A DNA stretch of 64,000 nucleotides from Deltaproteobacteria bacterium (lineage in GTDB: Bacteria > Desulfobacterota > Desulfomonilia > UBA1062). Shown here piece after piece: positions 1-10,339 of this stretch. The translations under genes and the position numbers were made by a program. Location: assembly GCA_015486075.1 (NCBI GenBank), contig WFSG01000041.1, forward strand, positions 95,396 to 159,395. The letters are read 5' to 3'. Position 1 is the first letter of the stretch. Each line of letters begins with the position of its first letter. The notes beneath the pieces were generated by a model. It saw only the letters and a program-made list of their open reading frames with translations, was not told the DNA's origin and ran no database searches.

Positions 1-235
1 GCACTATGTAAGGCCTTTTCTCTGGGTAAGATATGGCCTCAGCCATGTCCCTCCACCTGTAGGATACCTTCGGAGATATCTTCTTGGCTTCATTGTCCAC
101 TATCTCCCAGTCGCTTCCAGCAAAGTGCCTTATGGTTTTTTGAAGGAACAGATCATCCCTATAGTAATCCACATTTTTTCTCCACTCTAGAAACGCATCA
201 AAATTGTAAGGATTATCCCTTGTAGGTAATGACAT
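1..235 (-). CDS. Partial CDS (N-terminus only), probably acyl-CoA dehydrogenase family
   Basis: Reverse strand reads MSLPTRDNPYNFDAFLEWRKNVDYYRDDLFLQKTIRHFAGSDWEIVDNEAKKISPKVSYRWRDMAEAISYPEKRPYIV from ATG at 235 and runs off the window edge; resembles the N-terminus of deltaproteobacterial acyl-CoA dehydrogenase-like proteins. Confidence 0.5.
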   Translation of the reverse strand, partial: MSLPTRDNPYNFDAFLEWRKNVDYYRDDLFLQKTIRHFAGSDWEIVDNEAKKISPKVSYRWRDMAEAISYPEKRPYIV

Positions 236-515
236 TTTATACCCCCTTTATAAAGTTATGTTCATATTTGTGAACACAGTTTACAATTACCATTTAGGCC
301 TTGTGAAGTCAATATAGAACATATGTATCAGGTAAGGGAAGATGTGTTGCCTGAGTACCAAGGTAACACATCTTGTTTTCATGATATATTAGTTTTGTTT
401 ATAATTTCTGATATTGCATAGCCTTTATGCATTTGACAATGGCATGGTTTTGGTTGAAAGTATTTGGGCTCACGGGGATAACACCCTATAATGCATACAC
501 ATTAAGGAGGAAGTC

Positions 516-1565
516 TTGCAAGAGGACAAATCTCTTTGTTTTGACAGCACTATACTAGGTGGTGGGTGAGGCACAAAGCTGGGTCCGGGTGACCTGAAGG
601 AGGCCTTGAGCATGATATCAAGGTCAGATGATCCAAACCTGCTCACTGGTCTGGATGATGACGCCGGTGTATACAGGCTTACTGATGACCTGGCGATAAT
701 TGTGACCATAGACTACTTCACTCCCATAGTGGAGGATGCCTACGCGTATGGCCAGATTGCAGCAGCCAATGCATTGAGTGATGTCTACGCAATGGGAGGG
801 AAGCCGGTTGTTGCATTGAATGTTGTGTGCTTCCCGGTATCTGTACTTGACATGTCATTTCTAGAGGAAATCCTTAGAGGCGGTGCTGATAAACTTGTGG
901 AAGCAGGTGTAATCCTTGCAGGGGGTCATACAGTCATAGATCCAAAGGAGATAAAATACGGTCTTTCTGTTGTGGGAGTTGTAAACCCAAACAAAATATT
1001 GACCAAGGGTAATCTCAGAAAAGGGGACAGGTTGATATTGACCAAGGCCCTTGGCACTGGGATTATCAATAATGCACTTAAGGGCGGACTCCTCGATAAG
1101 GCCACGGAGAACGAGGTTACCGGGAGCATGGCGCAGTTAAACATGAAGGCATCAAAGGCTGCTGTTGATAGCGCTGTAAATGCATGTACTGATGTTACTG
1201 GTTTTGGCCTTGCAGGCCATTTACTCGAGATGATAGAGGCAAGCCAGGGCATGGGTGCAAGGATTTACTCCAATGCCCTTCCTTTGTTCTCAAGGGTAGA
1301 GGAATTTTCCAAGATGGGTTTTATACCCCCTGGAACGCAGAGAAACAGAAAATTCCGGGGAGAAAAGGTTGACTTCGCCAAGGACGTGCCAGACTGGAAG
1401 AAATGGGTAATCTTTGATGCCCAGACCTCCGGAGGCTTACTATTATCCGTGGCGCCAGAAGATACCGATGTACTCTTGAAGAGGCTCACAGAGGATGGCC
1501 ATACAAGGGCCTCTGTCATTGGAGAGGTAGTTGAAGATCCTCGCGGACATGTAACAGTAATCTGA
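516..1565 (+). CDS. selD: Selenide, water dikinase SelD with in-frame TGA (selenocysteine) at 567-569
   Basis: AAGGAGG at 504-510 then TTG start at 516; reads (M)QEDKSLCFDSTILGGGUGTKLGPGDLKEALSMISRSDDPNLLTGLDDDAGVY... in the same frame as the tracked ORF 606-1565; U sits at the SelD catalytic Cys/Sec position followed by the conserved Lys; body has SelD motifs (AANALSDVYAMGGKP, LAGGHT, TDVTGFGLAGH, QTSGGLL). Confidence 0.9.
567..597 (+). promoter_or_regulatory. Candidate bacterial SECIS hairpin immediately 3' of the TGA
   Basis: Stem GGGTC (581-585)/GACCT (591-595, one G-T) with loop CGGGT (586-590), apical loop about 17-20 nt after the UGA, containing G/U as in bacterial SECIS loops. Confidence 0.55.
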
Positions 1566-1592
1566 TAATGGCATGTGTTTCCTGCTAGAAAA

Positions 1593-1620
1593 GGCTCTTG
1601 TGTCCTCAAGAGCCAATCTT
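1593..1620 (+). terminator. Terminator-like hairpin downstream of selD
   Basis: GGCTCTTG (1593-1600) TGTCCT CAAGAGCC (1607-1614), perfect 8-bp stem, but only a weak T run (AATCTTT). Confidence 0.5.
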
Positions 1621-1928
1621 TAAACAAGAAAATGGGGAAACCGGTCTTTTCCATGATATTTCTCCTATTCTTGGTTAATAGACCAGAGGGATATTCAAGT
1701 ACGGAAAAATCTGCCAAGGCATTAACTGCATAGTTCTACATTGGAGTCTGCTCTAGGTGCAATATTGGCCAAGCTCTAATGCTTAAGGTAGCTTAGGAAG
1801 CCAGTTGGTAAATGTCATTTAAAATTTAAAAACCATCTTGGCTGCCACGTTTTGGTAATTGCTGCTGTACCTTGTACTTAATAATACCTGTCAATCTTGC
1901 AATGCATTCTTGCTTTTTCGAGGGATAT

Positions 1929-3632
1929 ATGGGATCCTTTAGGTTTCTTATGAAAGATAATTACAAACCAATCATTGTGCAAAGCGATGGTAGTATTTTA
2001 CTGGAGGTAATGTCCGAGGCATACGAGGACGCCAGGGATGCTATCCTACCATTTAGCGAACTCGTTAAATCACCAGAGTACGTGCATACTTATAGGATAA
2101 CACCGCTTAGCATATGGAATGCCGCTGCGACAGGCATGACGTGTGACGAAGTGGTGGCAAGGCTGGAAAGGTTTTCCAGGTACGATATTCCTAGAGGCGT
2201 TATTTTACGCATCAATGAAGCATTTTCGCGCTGGGGATCTGTGAGACTCTTAAGGGCTGACCAGTCGAATATCATTGTCGAGGTTAGGGACGAGCACATC
2301 TTGGAAGAGATTATGTCAAACAGGAAATTAGTGCCGATTGTAAAGGATGTGATGTCAGCTAGGAGGTTCGTTATTCCATCCGATGCAAGGGGCAGGTTCA
2401 AACATCTACTTATAAAGGTGGGTTATCCTGCAGATGACCTGGTTGGTTATGATGATGGAGAGCCCCTAGATTTCCGTCTGAGAAGAAAGGCGCTTTCTGG
2501 AGAGGCCTTTGGTCTCAGGCAGTATCAGAAGGAAGCGGTTGAGAATTTTTGGGCAAATGGGAGCCCGAGAGGAGGCCAGGGCATAGTAGTGCTTCCATGT
2601 GGATCAGGCAAGACCATGGTAGGTATGGGCGTAATGGAAAAATTAAAGACCTGCACACTTATTCTGTGCACTAGTGTTGCAGCAGTACGCCAGTGGATTT
2701 CTGAACTGGTTGACAAGACGAACCTAACAGATGACAAAATCGGGGAATACACGGGGCCGAAAAAGGAGATAAAACCTGTCACTATAACAACCTATCAGAT
2801 ACTGACATACAGGAAATCAAGAAGAGGAAATTTTGAACATATGAACCTGATGAGGGCAAGAAACTGGGGTCTCATCATATACGACGAGGTACATGTGCTA
2901 CCTGCACCAGTGTTTAGAGCGACGATAGAAATACAGGCCAAGAGAAGACTTGGCCTTACTGCAACCTTGATCAGGGAAGATGGTCTGGAAGAGGATACTT
3001 TCTCCCTCATCGGGCCCAAGTGTTATGATGTGCCGTGGAAAGAACTCGAACAAAAAGGATTTATTGCCGAGGCTGTCTGCTACGAGATGAGGATACCGTT
3101 ACCAAGGCACATGGAGGGTAAATACCGTGCTGCAAGTGACAGGATACAGTTCAGGATTGCTTCCGAGAATCCATACAAGGATATGCTCGTAAGGCAAATT
3201 GTAAGAAGGCACAGAGGGGAGTCGATTTTAATAATTGGACAGTACATAGATCAGCTTAAAAGGTTGTCTTCCATGCTAGATGTGCCCCTGATAACAGGAA
3301 GTACTAACGAGTCAAGAAGAGACATGCTTTACAGGGCTTTTAGGCAGGGAGACATACCAGTGCTCGTTGTTTCAAAGGTTGCCAACTTTGCAATTGACCT
3401 GCCCGATGCGTCAGTGGCAATCCAGGTGTCAGGCACGTTTGGGTCTAGGCAGGAAGAGGCACAACGTCTAGGCCGTATACTAAGGCCTAAGAAAAAGGTC
3501 TCTACCTTCTATACCCTTGTTACCTCGGAAAGCCCAGAGGAAAACTTCGCCCACAAAAGGCAGGTTTTCCTAGCAGAACAAGGTTACAGATATATGATTA
3601 GGGAACTTTCTTATGCGGATCTCGACAGCTGA
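1929..3632 (+). CDS. XPB/Ssl2-type DEAD/DEAH-family DNA repair helicase
   Basis: PIIVQSDGSILLEV N-terminus, Walker A PCGSGKT, DEVH box, SF2 C-terminal motifs (QRLGRILRPKKK); tracked ORF starts at 1872 but ATG 1929 follows GAGGG. Confidence 0.88.
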   Translation: MGSFRFLMKDNYKPIIVQSDGSILLEVMSEAYEDARDAILPFSELVKSPEYVHTYRITPLSIWNAAATGMTCDEVVARLERFSRYDIPRGVILRINEAFSRWGSVRLLRADQSNIIVEVRDEHILEEIMSNRKLVPIVKDVMSARRFVIPSDARGRFKHLLIKVGYPADDLVGYDDGEPLDFRLRRKALSGEAFGLRQYQKEAVENFWANGSPRGGQGIVVLPCGSGKTMVGMGVMEKLKTCTLILCTSVAAVRQWISELVDKTNLTDDKIGEYTGPKKEIKPVTITTYQILTYRKSRRGNFEHMNLMRARNWGLIIYDEVHVLPAPVFRATIEIQAKRRLGLTATLIREDGLEEDTFSLIGPKCYDVPWKELEQKGFIAEAVCYEMRIPLPRHMEGKYRAASDRIQFRIASENPYKDMLVRQIVRRHRGESILIIGQYIDQLKRLSSMLDVPLITGSTNESRRDMLYRAFRQGDIPVLVVSKVANFAIDLPDASVAIQVSGTFGSRQEEAQRLGRILRPKKKVSTFYTLVTSESPEENFAHKRQVFLAEQGYRYMIRELSYADLDS

Positions 3633-5361
3633 ACTCATCAATAGCCTTCCCCCTTACATGCTAGAGCTTATGTCTTCAAGGATAATGGGAGAGAAGACGG
3701 ATGCGGAGACACTTACTAGGGCACTTGGCGATGCCAAGATGCTGGGCAGGGTCCTAGCTGGATTATCACCCGAGGACAGGGCAGTGCTTGAAGATCTACG
3801 TGACCTGGGCGGTCAGGTGGCATGGCATGTTGTCATGGGTATATACTCCGACAGACTGGACGAGATTAAGGAGAGGCTTGAAAGGCTCGGAAACCTGGGG
3901 CTGGTTTTCCAGGGAGGTCTCACCGGTAGGGATCCACTGATATTATTACCCACGGTAGAGCCTATACTTGAATCGCACTGTAAGAATATCCTGGCACGCG
4001 ATATGGACTGGGCAGAACGTGAGGGGTATTGCATATCTGAACACGTACTCATGATAAATGTAATCCAGTCCAGGAAAATCAGGTGCCGCCCTGGCATGGA
4101 ACCGTTCAAAAAGGGATGGGCAATTCTGGAAGAGACCCTGGGTTCCCTGATGGATGTAGAGAGGGTCTACAAGGAACTTGTACGCTTGGGATGCCTCGAG
4201 GAAAAGGAGGGCAGGATAGTAGTCAACTCGGGTCGATCCATGGCACTTGCCATGGATGGCGATATACACTACAGGTTGTGGCGTTTCTTTGAATCCTTAA
4301 AGCATATACCGGGATTGGACTCTAGGATTTACACGCTTATCAGTGATGGTGCAATATCTCTGGACAGGCTTAAGAGGGTTCTGTTCCTGAACATGAAGAG
4401 ATTCTCCCCAGATATGCCTAATGCCGAGGATACTGCCGGTACACTTGTAGATCTCTGGACAGGTCTCGGCATATTACAGGTAGATGCCAGTGGAAAATGG
4501 GTCAGGTTTTCACCAGATGTTTACAGTGCCCTGAGCACGGGTAACATAGAGGTCTCCTATAGTTATTACAGTGAGGATGTAATAGTGCAGCCAAACATGG
4601 AAGTGCTTGTACCCATGGAATTTGATCCCCTAGATCATCTGAACCTGGGCGAGGTGGCTGACCTCAAGAAGGCGGATGTCGTGAATATATACCGGCTCAC
4701 CAAGGCCTCTATATTACGATCGCTTATAAAGGGATGGATACCAGAGAAGATACAGCAATTTCTGGAGCGTATATCAAAGCACGAGGTGGCCGACAACGTT
4801 TTGCAGACCATCAAGGGCTGGGCCAAAAGTCTCAAGGAAGCACATATCATAAAGGGTACGTTTCTGGTTTTCCCTGGAGGAAAGGACAATGTACCTCGTG
4901 GGCTTGAGGAGATATTGCCTGGTATATACCAAGTACCCGAGAAATGTGAGATTAACGTTATTTCGTTCCTTAACAAAAAAGGTGTGATGGTGAATTCCCC
5001 TGGGACCAGGGCGGAAGTTGATGAGCACATAAACTGGGGTAGGGCACTACCCCTGAAGACCGACATTGAAGAAGAGGATAAGGTTCCCCGTCTTGATGGC
5101 GTTTACCCATACGGTATGCTCATCCCTTTGCCGTATGGTCCCAAAAGGATTGAAGTGTTCAGGGAGGCGATAAAACAAGGGAAGGGTCTCATAATCTTTT
5201 ACCCAAAGATGGGTTATGGAGAGATCCAGATGAAAAGGATAAACCCTGTCTACGTATACATAAGATCGGGCGTTCCTTTTCTGGAAGCCTTCTGCGAGGA
5301 TACGGGAGAAGGAGAGGTTTTCGATATAAACAAGATAAGGGCTATCTTCAAACAAGATTAA
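3613..5361 (+). CDS. Helicase-associated (Helicase_C_3 / XPB-Ssl2 N-terminal-like) protein, partner of the XPB-type helicase
   Basis: Overlaps the helicase gene by about 20 nt; VIVQPNMEVLVPMEFDP...YRLTKASILRSLIKGW motif typical of the helicase-associated domain protein. Confidence 0.65.
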   Translation: MRISTAELINSLPPYMLELMSSRIMGEKTDAETLTRALGDAKMLGRVLAGLSPEDRAVLEDLRDLGGQVAWHVVMGIYSDRLDEIKERLERLGNLGLVFQGGLTGRDPLILLPTVEPILESHCKNILARDMDWAEREGYCISEHVLMINVIQSRKIRCRPGMEPFKKGWAILEETLGSLMDVERVYKELVRLGCLEEKEGRIVVNSGRSMALAMDGDIHYRLWRFFESLKHIPGLDSRIYTLISDGAISLDRLKRVLFLNMKRFSPDMPNAEDTAGTLVDLWTGLGILQVDASGKWVRFSPDVYSALSTGNIEVSYSYYSEDVIVQPNMEVLVPMEFDPLDHLNLGEVADLKKADVVNIYRLTKASILRSLIKGWIPEKIQQFLERISKHEVADNVLQTIKGWAKSLKEAHIIKGTFLVFPGGKDNVPRGLEEILPGIYQVPEKCEINVISFLNKKGVMVNSPGTRAEVDEHINWGRALPLKTDIEEEDKVPRLDGVYPYGMLIPLPYGPKRIEVFREAIKQGKGLIIFYPKMGYGEIQMKRINPVYVYIRSGVPFLEAFCEDTGEGEVFDINKIRAIFKQD

Positions 5362-5363
5362 AG

Positions 5364-6713
5364 TCAATCACTTGCCTGCTTCTCTATCCTTTTTATCTCC
5401 TTTAGCATGTCAACTAGTTCGTCTTTTGTGGAGTCGTCGAGTTTGCCCTTGTTATCAAGGGCCTGCCTTATGTGATAATAGCATGACTTGTAATGGCCCG
5501 TGTAATAGAAATACCTGGCATAGGCAACATGGGCCTTTGTTTGCCTACCCGTCTTATCGTATAGATTGCCCAATAGATATGCGATGCGCGGGTGGTACCT
5601 CTGGAACGGTTGTAGTACCTTTATAGCCTGTTGTGGCTTGCCTTGCCTGTCCAGTATACAGGCTATGGCCAGCCTTGACCTTGCAGATATCTCGTAGTTC
5701 TCTAGGTAGGGTAGAGCCGACTTGTATTCACCCATGTGGTACAATGCAATACCGTACCATTCATATGCCTGGGGAAGATCAATTCCCTTGAGGTATGTCA
5801 ACGCCTTCCTGTACATACCTGATCTGGTTGCAACCACGCCTAGTACGAATCTCTTGTACATATCCGGAAGCTCGGCCGCTCTTGACCTTGCCTCTTCAAG
5901 CGGCAACAGGTATGCAATCGTGGATGAGTACAGAGACCAGTAGCGCCCGTCAGGTTTTGGCTTTCCGGGTTGCCTGTCTATTGATGCTATCCTTTGTTCA
6001 GCGTAAGGGTGTGTTAGCAAGTATTCTGGTATGCCGTACGTACCCTCATATGTCCTCAACCTGATCAGGAAGCGTGTAAGTCCAGACGGATCGAACCCTG
6101 CTAGGGGGAGTATGTTCCTGCTGAACTCGTCGGCCTCGAACTCGTGCTTCCTTGAGTACTTCAGCCTTATGTTCTGGCTTCCACCCAAGGAGGAGTAAAT
6201 AAGGGCTGAACCCACCTCAGGGTTCTTTGCGGACAATATTGTCCCGGCCAGTACACCCAGTAGTGTTGCCATGGATATCCTTTTTTGTGTTTCCATGTCT
6301 TCCGGTATGTGCCTTAGCTGACAGTGACCCATCTCGTGGCCGATCACACCTGCGAGTTCATTTGTATCCCTGACGAAAAGTAATGTGCCGAGATTGATGA
6401 ATATCTGTCCACCCGGTATGGCAAATGCGTTTATGGAGCGGTCCTTCACAAGGTGTATCCTGAAAGAGTAGACAGGGTTCTTTATTTGGTCAGATAACTG
6501 GTCTGCAATAGACTGGAGCTTGCCAGTAATCTCCACGTCGTGGATTATAAGGCCCCTTGAGTCTAGGTATGATATGAAATCATTAGCAATCTTGTTCTCG
6601 TCCTCGTATGTCATGGCATGGGCAGTACCTGCCTCTAGGTAAAGAAATATTGCTATCATGGCAACTAGCTTCTTCATTATGAATAGCATCGCACGTATGC
6701 AACGCTTTTTCAA
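5364..6713 (-). CDS. M48-family metalloprotease with TPR C-terminus (BepA/YfgC-like), signal peptide
   Basis: HExxH in GVIGHEMGHCQLRH, EFEADEF downstream motif, N-terminal hydrophobic segment. Confidence 0.85.
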   Translation of the reverse strand: MKKRCIRAMLFIMKKLVAMIAIFLYLEAGTAHAMTYEDENKIANDFISYLDSRGLIIHDVEITGKLQSIADQLSDQIKNPVYSFRIHLVKDRSINAFAIPGGQIFINLGTLLFVRDTNELAGVIGHEMGHCQLRHIPEDMETQKRISMATLLGVLAGTILSAKNPEVGSALIYSSLGGSQNIRLKYSRKHEFEADEFSRNILPLAGFDPSGLTRFLIRLRTYEGTYGIPEYLLTHPYAEQRIASIDRQPGKPKPDGRYWSLYSSTIAYLLPLEEARSRAAELPDMYKRFVLGVVATRSGMYRKALTYLKGIDLPQAYEWYGIALYHMGEYKSALPYLENYEISARSRLAIACILDRQGKPQQAIKVLQPFQRYHPRIAYLLGNLYDKTGRQTKAHVAYARYFYYTGHYKSCYYHIRQALDNKGKLDDSTKDELVDMLKEIKRIEKQASD

Positions 6714-6758
6714 GTAGGTAGGCCTATGGTCTTCGGCTAGTCCTGGTACCTTGACAGA

Positions 6759-7361
6759 TTAATGAATAGATTTTAATTTCTCAAGGACTTCCATGGTTTC
6801 TATCTTTGTATGTTCAAGGTCAAAACTGTTGTCTATGATGTATTTAGCAAAGCCCTTCTTCTGCTCCATGGGCATCTGAGACCGTATCCTCTTCAGAGCG
6901 GCATCTTCGGATATGTTGTCCCGTGCCATCAGCCTAGCCAGTTGTATCTTCTCGGGTGCGTATACAAGTATAACATTAGAAAGCAGCTTGTGTAGGCCAG
7001 ATTCTATGAGTAATGGGATGTCCAATATGATTACTGACCCGGGCGCCTTTTGTTTTATATCATCCATTTCTTTCGCCATCTCCTCGAATACCCTTGGGTG
7101 GACAATCTTGTTCAGTATCTTTAGTTTCTCCGGTGAACCAAAGACGATGTCACCAAGCAATTCCCTATCTATCTCGCCGTTTTCCTTGAGAATATTTCTG
7201 CCAAAATGTTCGGTTATTTCCTTCCACGCGGGAAGCCCTTTTCTGACCACGTCTCTGGCTATTTTGTCCGCGTCTATCACGTAGACACCTGCTTCTGCCA
7301 TGATATGTGCTACTGTAGACTTTCCAGTTGCTATCCCACCCGTAAGCCCGGCAATGACCAT
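6759..7361 (-). CDS. coaE: Dephospho-CoA kinase
   Basis: MVIAGLTGGIATGKSTVA P-loop, DADKIARDVV, DIPLLIESG. Confidence 0.93.
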   Translation of the reverse strand: MVIAGLTGGIATGKSTVAHIMAEAGVYVIDADKIARDVVRKGLPAWKEITEHFGRNILKENGEIDRELLGDIVFGSPEKLKILNKIVHPRVFEEMAKEMDDIKQKAPGSVIILDIPLLIESGLHKLLSNVILVYAPEKIQLARLMARDNISEDAALKRIRSQMPMEQKKGFAKYIIDNSFDLEHTKIETMEVLEKLKSIH

Positions 7362-8005
7362 GAATTCTCTCCTATCAAGGATATATTTCTTCCAGAATCT
7401 CTAGCATCCCTCCTAAACGAATGGAACAGCTCATTGTAACACGAGGTGCAAATCCTTGTTACATGTATCATGTGCTCTGCAATACCTGCATTTTTAGCCT
7501 GGAACACTGCTGCGCTCCACAGGTCAACATAATAGGCTCCACGAATCGACCTAACCCTGGCTATACCTTTCATACGTTCCATTACATCCTCACCTACCTG
7601 GTAGCAGCATGGACCTATTGCCGGTCCTATAAATACCCTTATGTCCTGTGCACCAAGGGATTTCATGGCATCAAGGCCTTTTTTCACCACGCCCAAGCAT
7701 AGGCCCCTCCAGCCGGCATGAATAGCGCCTAGGTACGCTCCGTTAGATGAACAAGCAAGTACAGGTACACAATCTGCGGTACGTATACATAGTATCTTTG
7801 TCCTATCAGACGATACTATGGCATCTGCTTCAGGGATTTCATCCACGCTTATATCATCGGCATTTACAACGCGGTCCGAGTGAACCTGGTTCAGCACGTG
7901 TACCTCTGTCTTTGGCAGATAGGACCTGAGTGCTTCTAATGTTGCCTCTGGGCCCTTATCAGGGTTCTCAAACAGACTCCTCGTTGAGAAAAGCCCCTTT
8001 GTCAT
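7331..8005 (-). CDS. pgeF: Laccase-domain protein / purine nucleoside phosphorylase YfiH (PgeF) family
   Basis: NQVHSDRV, DAIVSS, TADCVPVL, GAIHAGWRG, GPAIGPCCYQVG motifs. Confidence 0.9.
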   Translation of the reverse strand: MTKGLFSTRSLFENPDKGPEATLEALRSYLPKTEVHVLNQVHSDRVVNADDISVDEIPEADAIVSSDRTKILCIRTADCVPVLACSSNGAYLGAIHAGWRGLCLGVVKKGLDAMKSLGAQDIRVFIGPAIGPCCYQVGEDVMERMKGIARVRSIRGAYYVDLWSAAVFQAKNAGIAEHMIHVTRICTSCYNELFHSFRRDARDSGRNISLIGENSWSLPGLRVG

Positions 8006-8213
8006 TTATGCTTCCTTTCCTGGATTCCTAAAATAAGTATATAACATGGTTCTTTGTCAGGCAAGGTACGTAAGATCTTGCAATCGATGAAGTATATACT
8101 GCTACATACACCAAGATGCCAGGGATAGCTATAATTGTATATACTGCAGAATGCCTTAATCCATGGGTCATCATCACTTGACAGACATTTTACCAAGCCT
8201 TATGTTAAAATCT

Positions 8214-8714
8214 ATGGCAATGAAGGATATAGCAATATACCCTGAAAGGGTACTCAGGAAGAGGGCAGAAGAGGTAAAGGATATTGACTTCGAGATCATA
8301 ACCCTTGTCCAAGACATGGAAGACACCATGTACGCAGCTCCAGGCGTTGGCCTGGCGGCGCCACAGGTTAGTGTACCAAAGAGGTTGATCCTAGTGGATC
8401 CCACGGGCCACAGGGATTCCGGTAAACTTACCGTGATGATAAATCCAGAGATAATAGAGATGGAAGGAGAGGAGACTGCCGGCGAGATGTGCCTGAGCGT
8501 TCCAGAACTCCAGGTAGATGTACCTAGGGCCACGCGCATACTTGTAAAGGGTTTTGACCTAAATGGAAAAGAGCTCAGGTTCGAGGCAGAGGGTTTCCTT
8601 GCAAGGATTTTTCAGCACGAGATAGACCATCTCAACGGCATAACCATCGCGGAGTATGCATCGAGTCTCAAGAGGTCCATATATCTGAAGAAAAGGAAAA
8701 AAGGAAAGATATGA
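8214..8714 (+). CDS. def: Peptide deformylase
   Basis: GVGLAAPQV, EMCLSVPE (EGCLS variant), QHEIDHLNGI; tracked ORF extended upstream to 8163. Confidence 0.93.
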   Translation: MAMKDIAIYPERVLRKRAEEVKDIDFEIITLVQDMEDTMYAAPGVGLAAPQVSVPKRLILVDPTGHRDSGKLTVMINPEIIEMEGEETAGEMCLSVPELQVDVPRATRILVKGFDLNGKELRFEAEGFLARIFQHEIDHLNGITIAEYASSLKRSIYLKKRKKGKI

Positions 8715-9640
8715 GGCTTGTATTCTTGGGTACACCTGACTTTGCCGTACCCAGTCTTAATGCCCTCATTGATTCAGGGCATGATGTGATCCTTGTCATA
8801 ACACAGCCCGACAGGCCACGTGGAAGGGGGAAAAAACGCCTTGGCCCTCCGGTGAAGCAGGAGGCCCTAAAAAAGGCCATACCTGTTGTCCAGCCTGAGA
8901 GAATAAGGGAGATGGAGATTTATGATAGGCTCACAGGGATAAAGCCAGATGCCGTGGTAGTGGTCGCATACGGTCAAATTATACCTGAAGACATGCTTTT
9001 AATACCAAGGTATGGATTTATAAACGTGCATGCCTCCCTGTTACCCCTTTACAGGGGAGCTGCTCCTATAAACAGGGCGATAATGGATGGTATAGATGTG
9101 ACGGGCGTGAGTATTATGAAACTAGATGCTGGCCTTGATACTGGGCCTGTATACATGCAGGCGAAAGAGAGAATACTTAGTACAGATGATGCTATAAGCC
9201 TTGGTAAGAGGCTTGCAGTCCTGGGTGCAGAGAAGCTAGTAGAGATTATTGACCTGATAGAGCGTGGCAAGATTAGGGCTGTACCGCAGGATCATGAAAG
9301 GGCTACGTATGCCCCCATGCTCAAGAAGGAAGAGGGATTAATAGATTGGTCTATGGATGTTGTCACCATATTTAACAGGATAAGAGGCCTTGTACCATGG
9401 CCATGTGCGTATACCTACATGGACTCCAGATTACTCAAGATCTGGAAGGCAACGTTCGTAAAGGAAGACCACCTGCAGGAGCATGGCATGCTTATAAAGG
9501 ATGGTAAGGGCATTAAGGTGGCTTGCAAGGGTGGATTTATAATACCACAAAAGGTACAGCTCGAGGGAAAAAAGATAATGGATAGCCAGGCCTTTGCCTG
9601 TGGTCTTAAAAGATCGAATGTGCTATTGGGAGGTAGATAA
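8711..9640 (+). CDS. fmt: Methionyl-tRNA formyltransferase
   Basis: MRLVFLGTPDFAVPSL, NVHASLLPLYRGAAPINRAI, overlaps def by 4 nt. Confidence 0.95.
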   Translation: MRLVFLGTPDFAVPSLNALIDSGHDVILVITQPDRPRGRGKKRLGPPVKQEALKKAIPVVQPERIREMEIYDRLTGIKPDAVVVVAYGQIIPEDMLLIPRYGFINVHASLLPLYRGAAPINRAIMDGIDVTGVSIMKLDAGLDTGPVYMQAKERILSTDDAISLGKRLAVLGAEKLVEIIDLIERGKIRAVPQDHERATYAPMLKKEEGLIDWSMDVVTIFNRIRGLVPWPCAYTYMDSRLLKIWKATFVKEDHLQEHGMLIKDGKGIKVACKGGFIIPQKVQLEGKKIMDSQAFACGLKRSNVLLGGR

Positions 9641-9682
9641 ATATCCACTTGTTAAGGATGCTCTGAGGAGAGAGGTTAACTG

Positions 9683-10339
9683 ATGATTATTGCTCCTTCA
9701 ATACTGTCAGCTGATTTTTCCCGTCTCGGTGACGAGGTGAAAAAGGTGGTCTCAGCAGGTGCAGAGTGGATTCACCTTGATGTAATGGACGGGGTATTCG
9801 TGCCCAACATAACCATAGGGCCTGTGGTGATAAAGGGTGTAAGGGATACAACAGATGCCTTCTTGGACTGTCACCTAATGATTGCATCTCCAGAACAGTA
9901 CATCAATGCATTTGCAGATGTAGGGGTGGATGGTATTACCATACATGCAGAGGCTACTAGTCATCTTCACAGGGCACTTTCCATGATAAAAGAAAGGGGT
10001 CTTAAGGCAGGGGTGGCACTTAACCCATCTACACCACTTGACGTTGTTGAATATTGCTTGGATATAATGGACTTGTTATTGATAATGAGTGTTAATCCTG
10101 GTTTTGGAGGACAGAGGTTTATTGAGTCTGTCTTGCCAAAGATTATAAGGGCAAAGGCAATGTTAACTGGCCGCGACATATTAATACAGGTGGACGGGGG
10201 GGTTGATAAGGATAATATAAAGCGGCTGTATGACGCCGGTGTTGATGTGTTTGTTGCAGGTTCAAGCGTGTTCAAGAGCCAAAACCCTGCAAAAACAGTA
10301 CAGGAGATGTTGATACTTGCCACATCCGAAGAATGTTAA
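9683..10339 (+). CDS. rpe: Ribulose-phosphate 3-epimerase
   Basis: MIIAPSILSADFSRLGDEV, HLDVMDGVFVPNITIGP, MSVNPGFGGQRFI, QVDGGV. Confidence 0.95.
   Translation: MIIAPSILSADFSRLGDEVKKVVSAGAEWIHLDVMDGVFVPNITIGPVVIKGVRDTTDAFLDCHLMIASPEQYINAFADVGVDGITIHAEATSHLHRALSMIKERGLKAGVALNPSTPLDVVEYCLDIMDLLLIMSVNPGFGGQRFIESVLPKIIRAKAMLTGRDILIQVDGGVDKDNIKRLYDAGVDVFVAGSSVFKSQNPAKTVQEMLILATSEEC

Noticed and set aside
606-1565. SelD as a protein starting at TTG 606
   Set aside because: Would lack the catalytic N-terminal motif; the frame extends through a Sec TGA to TTG 516 with a strong RBS
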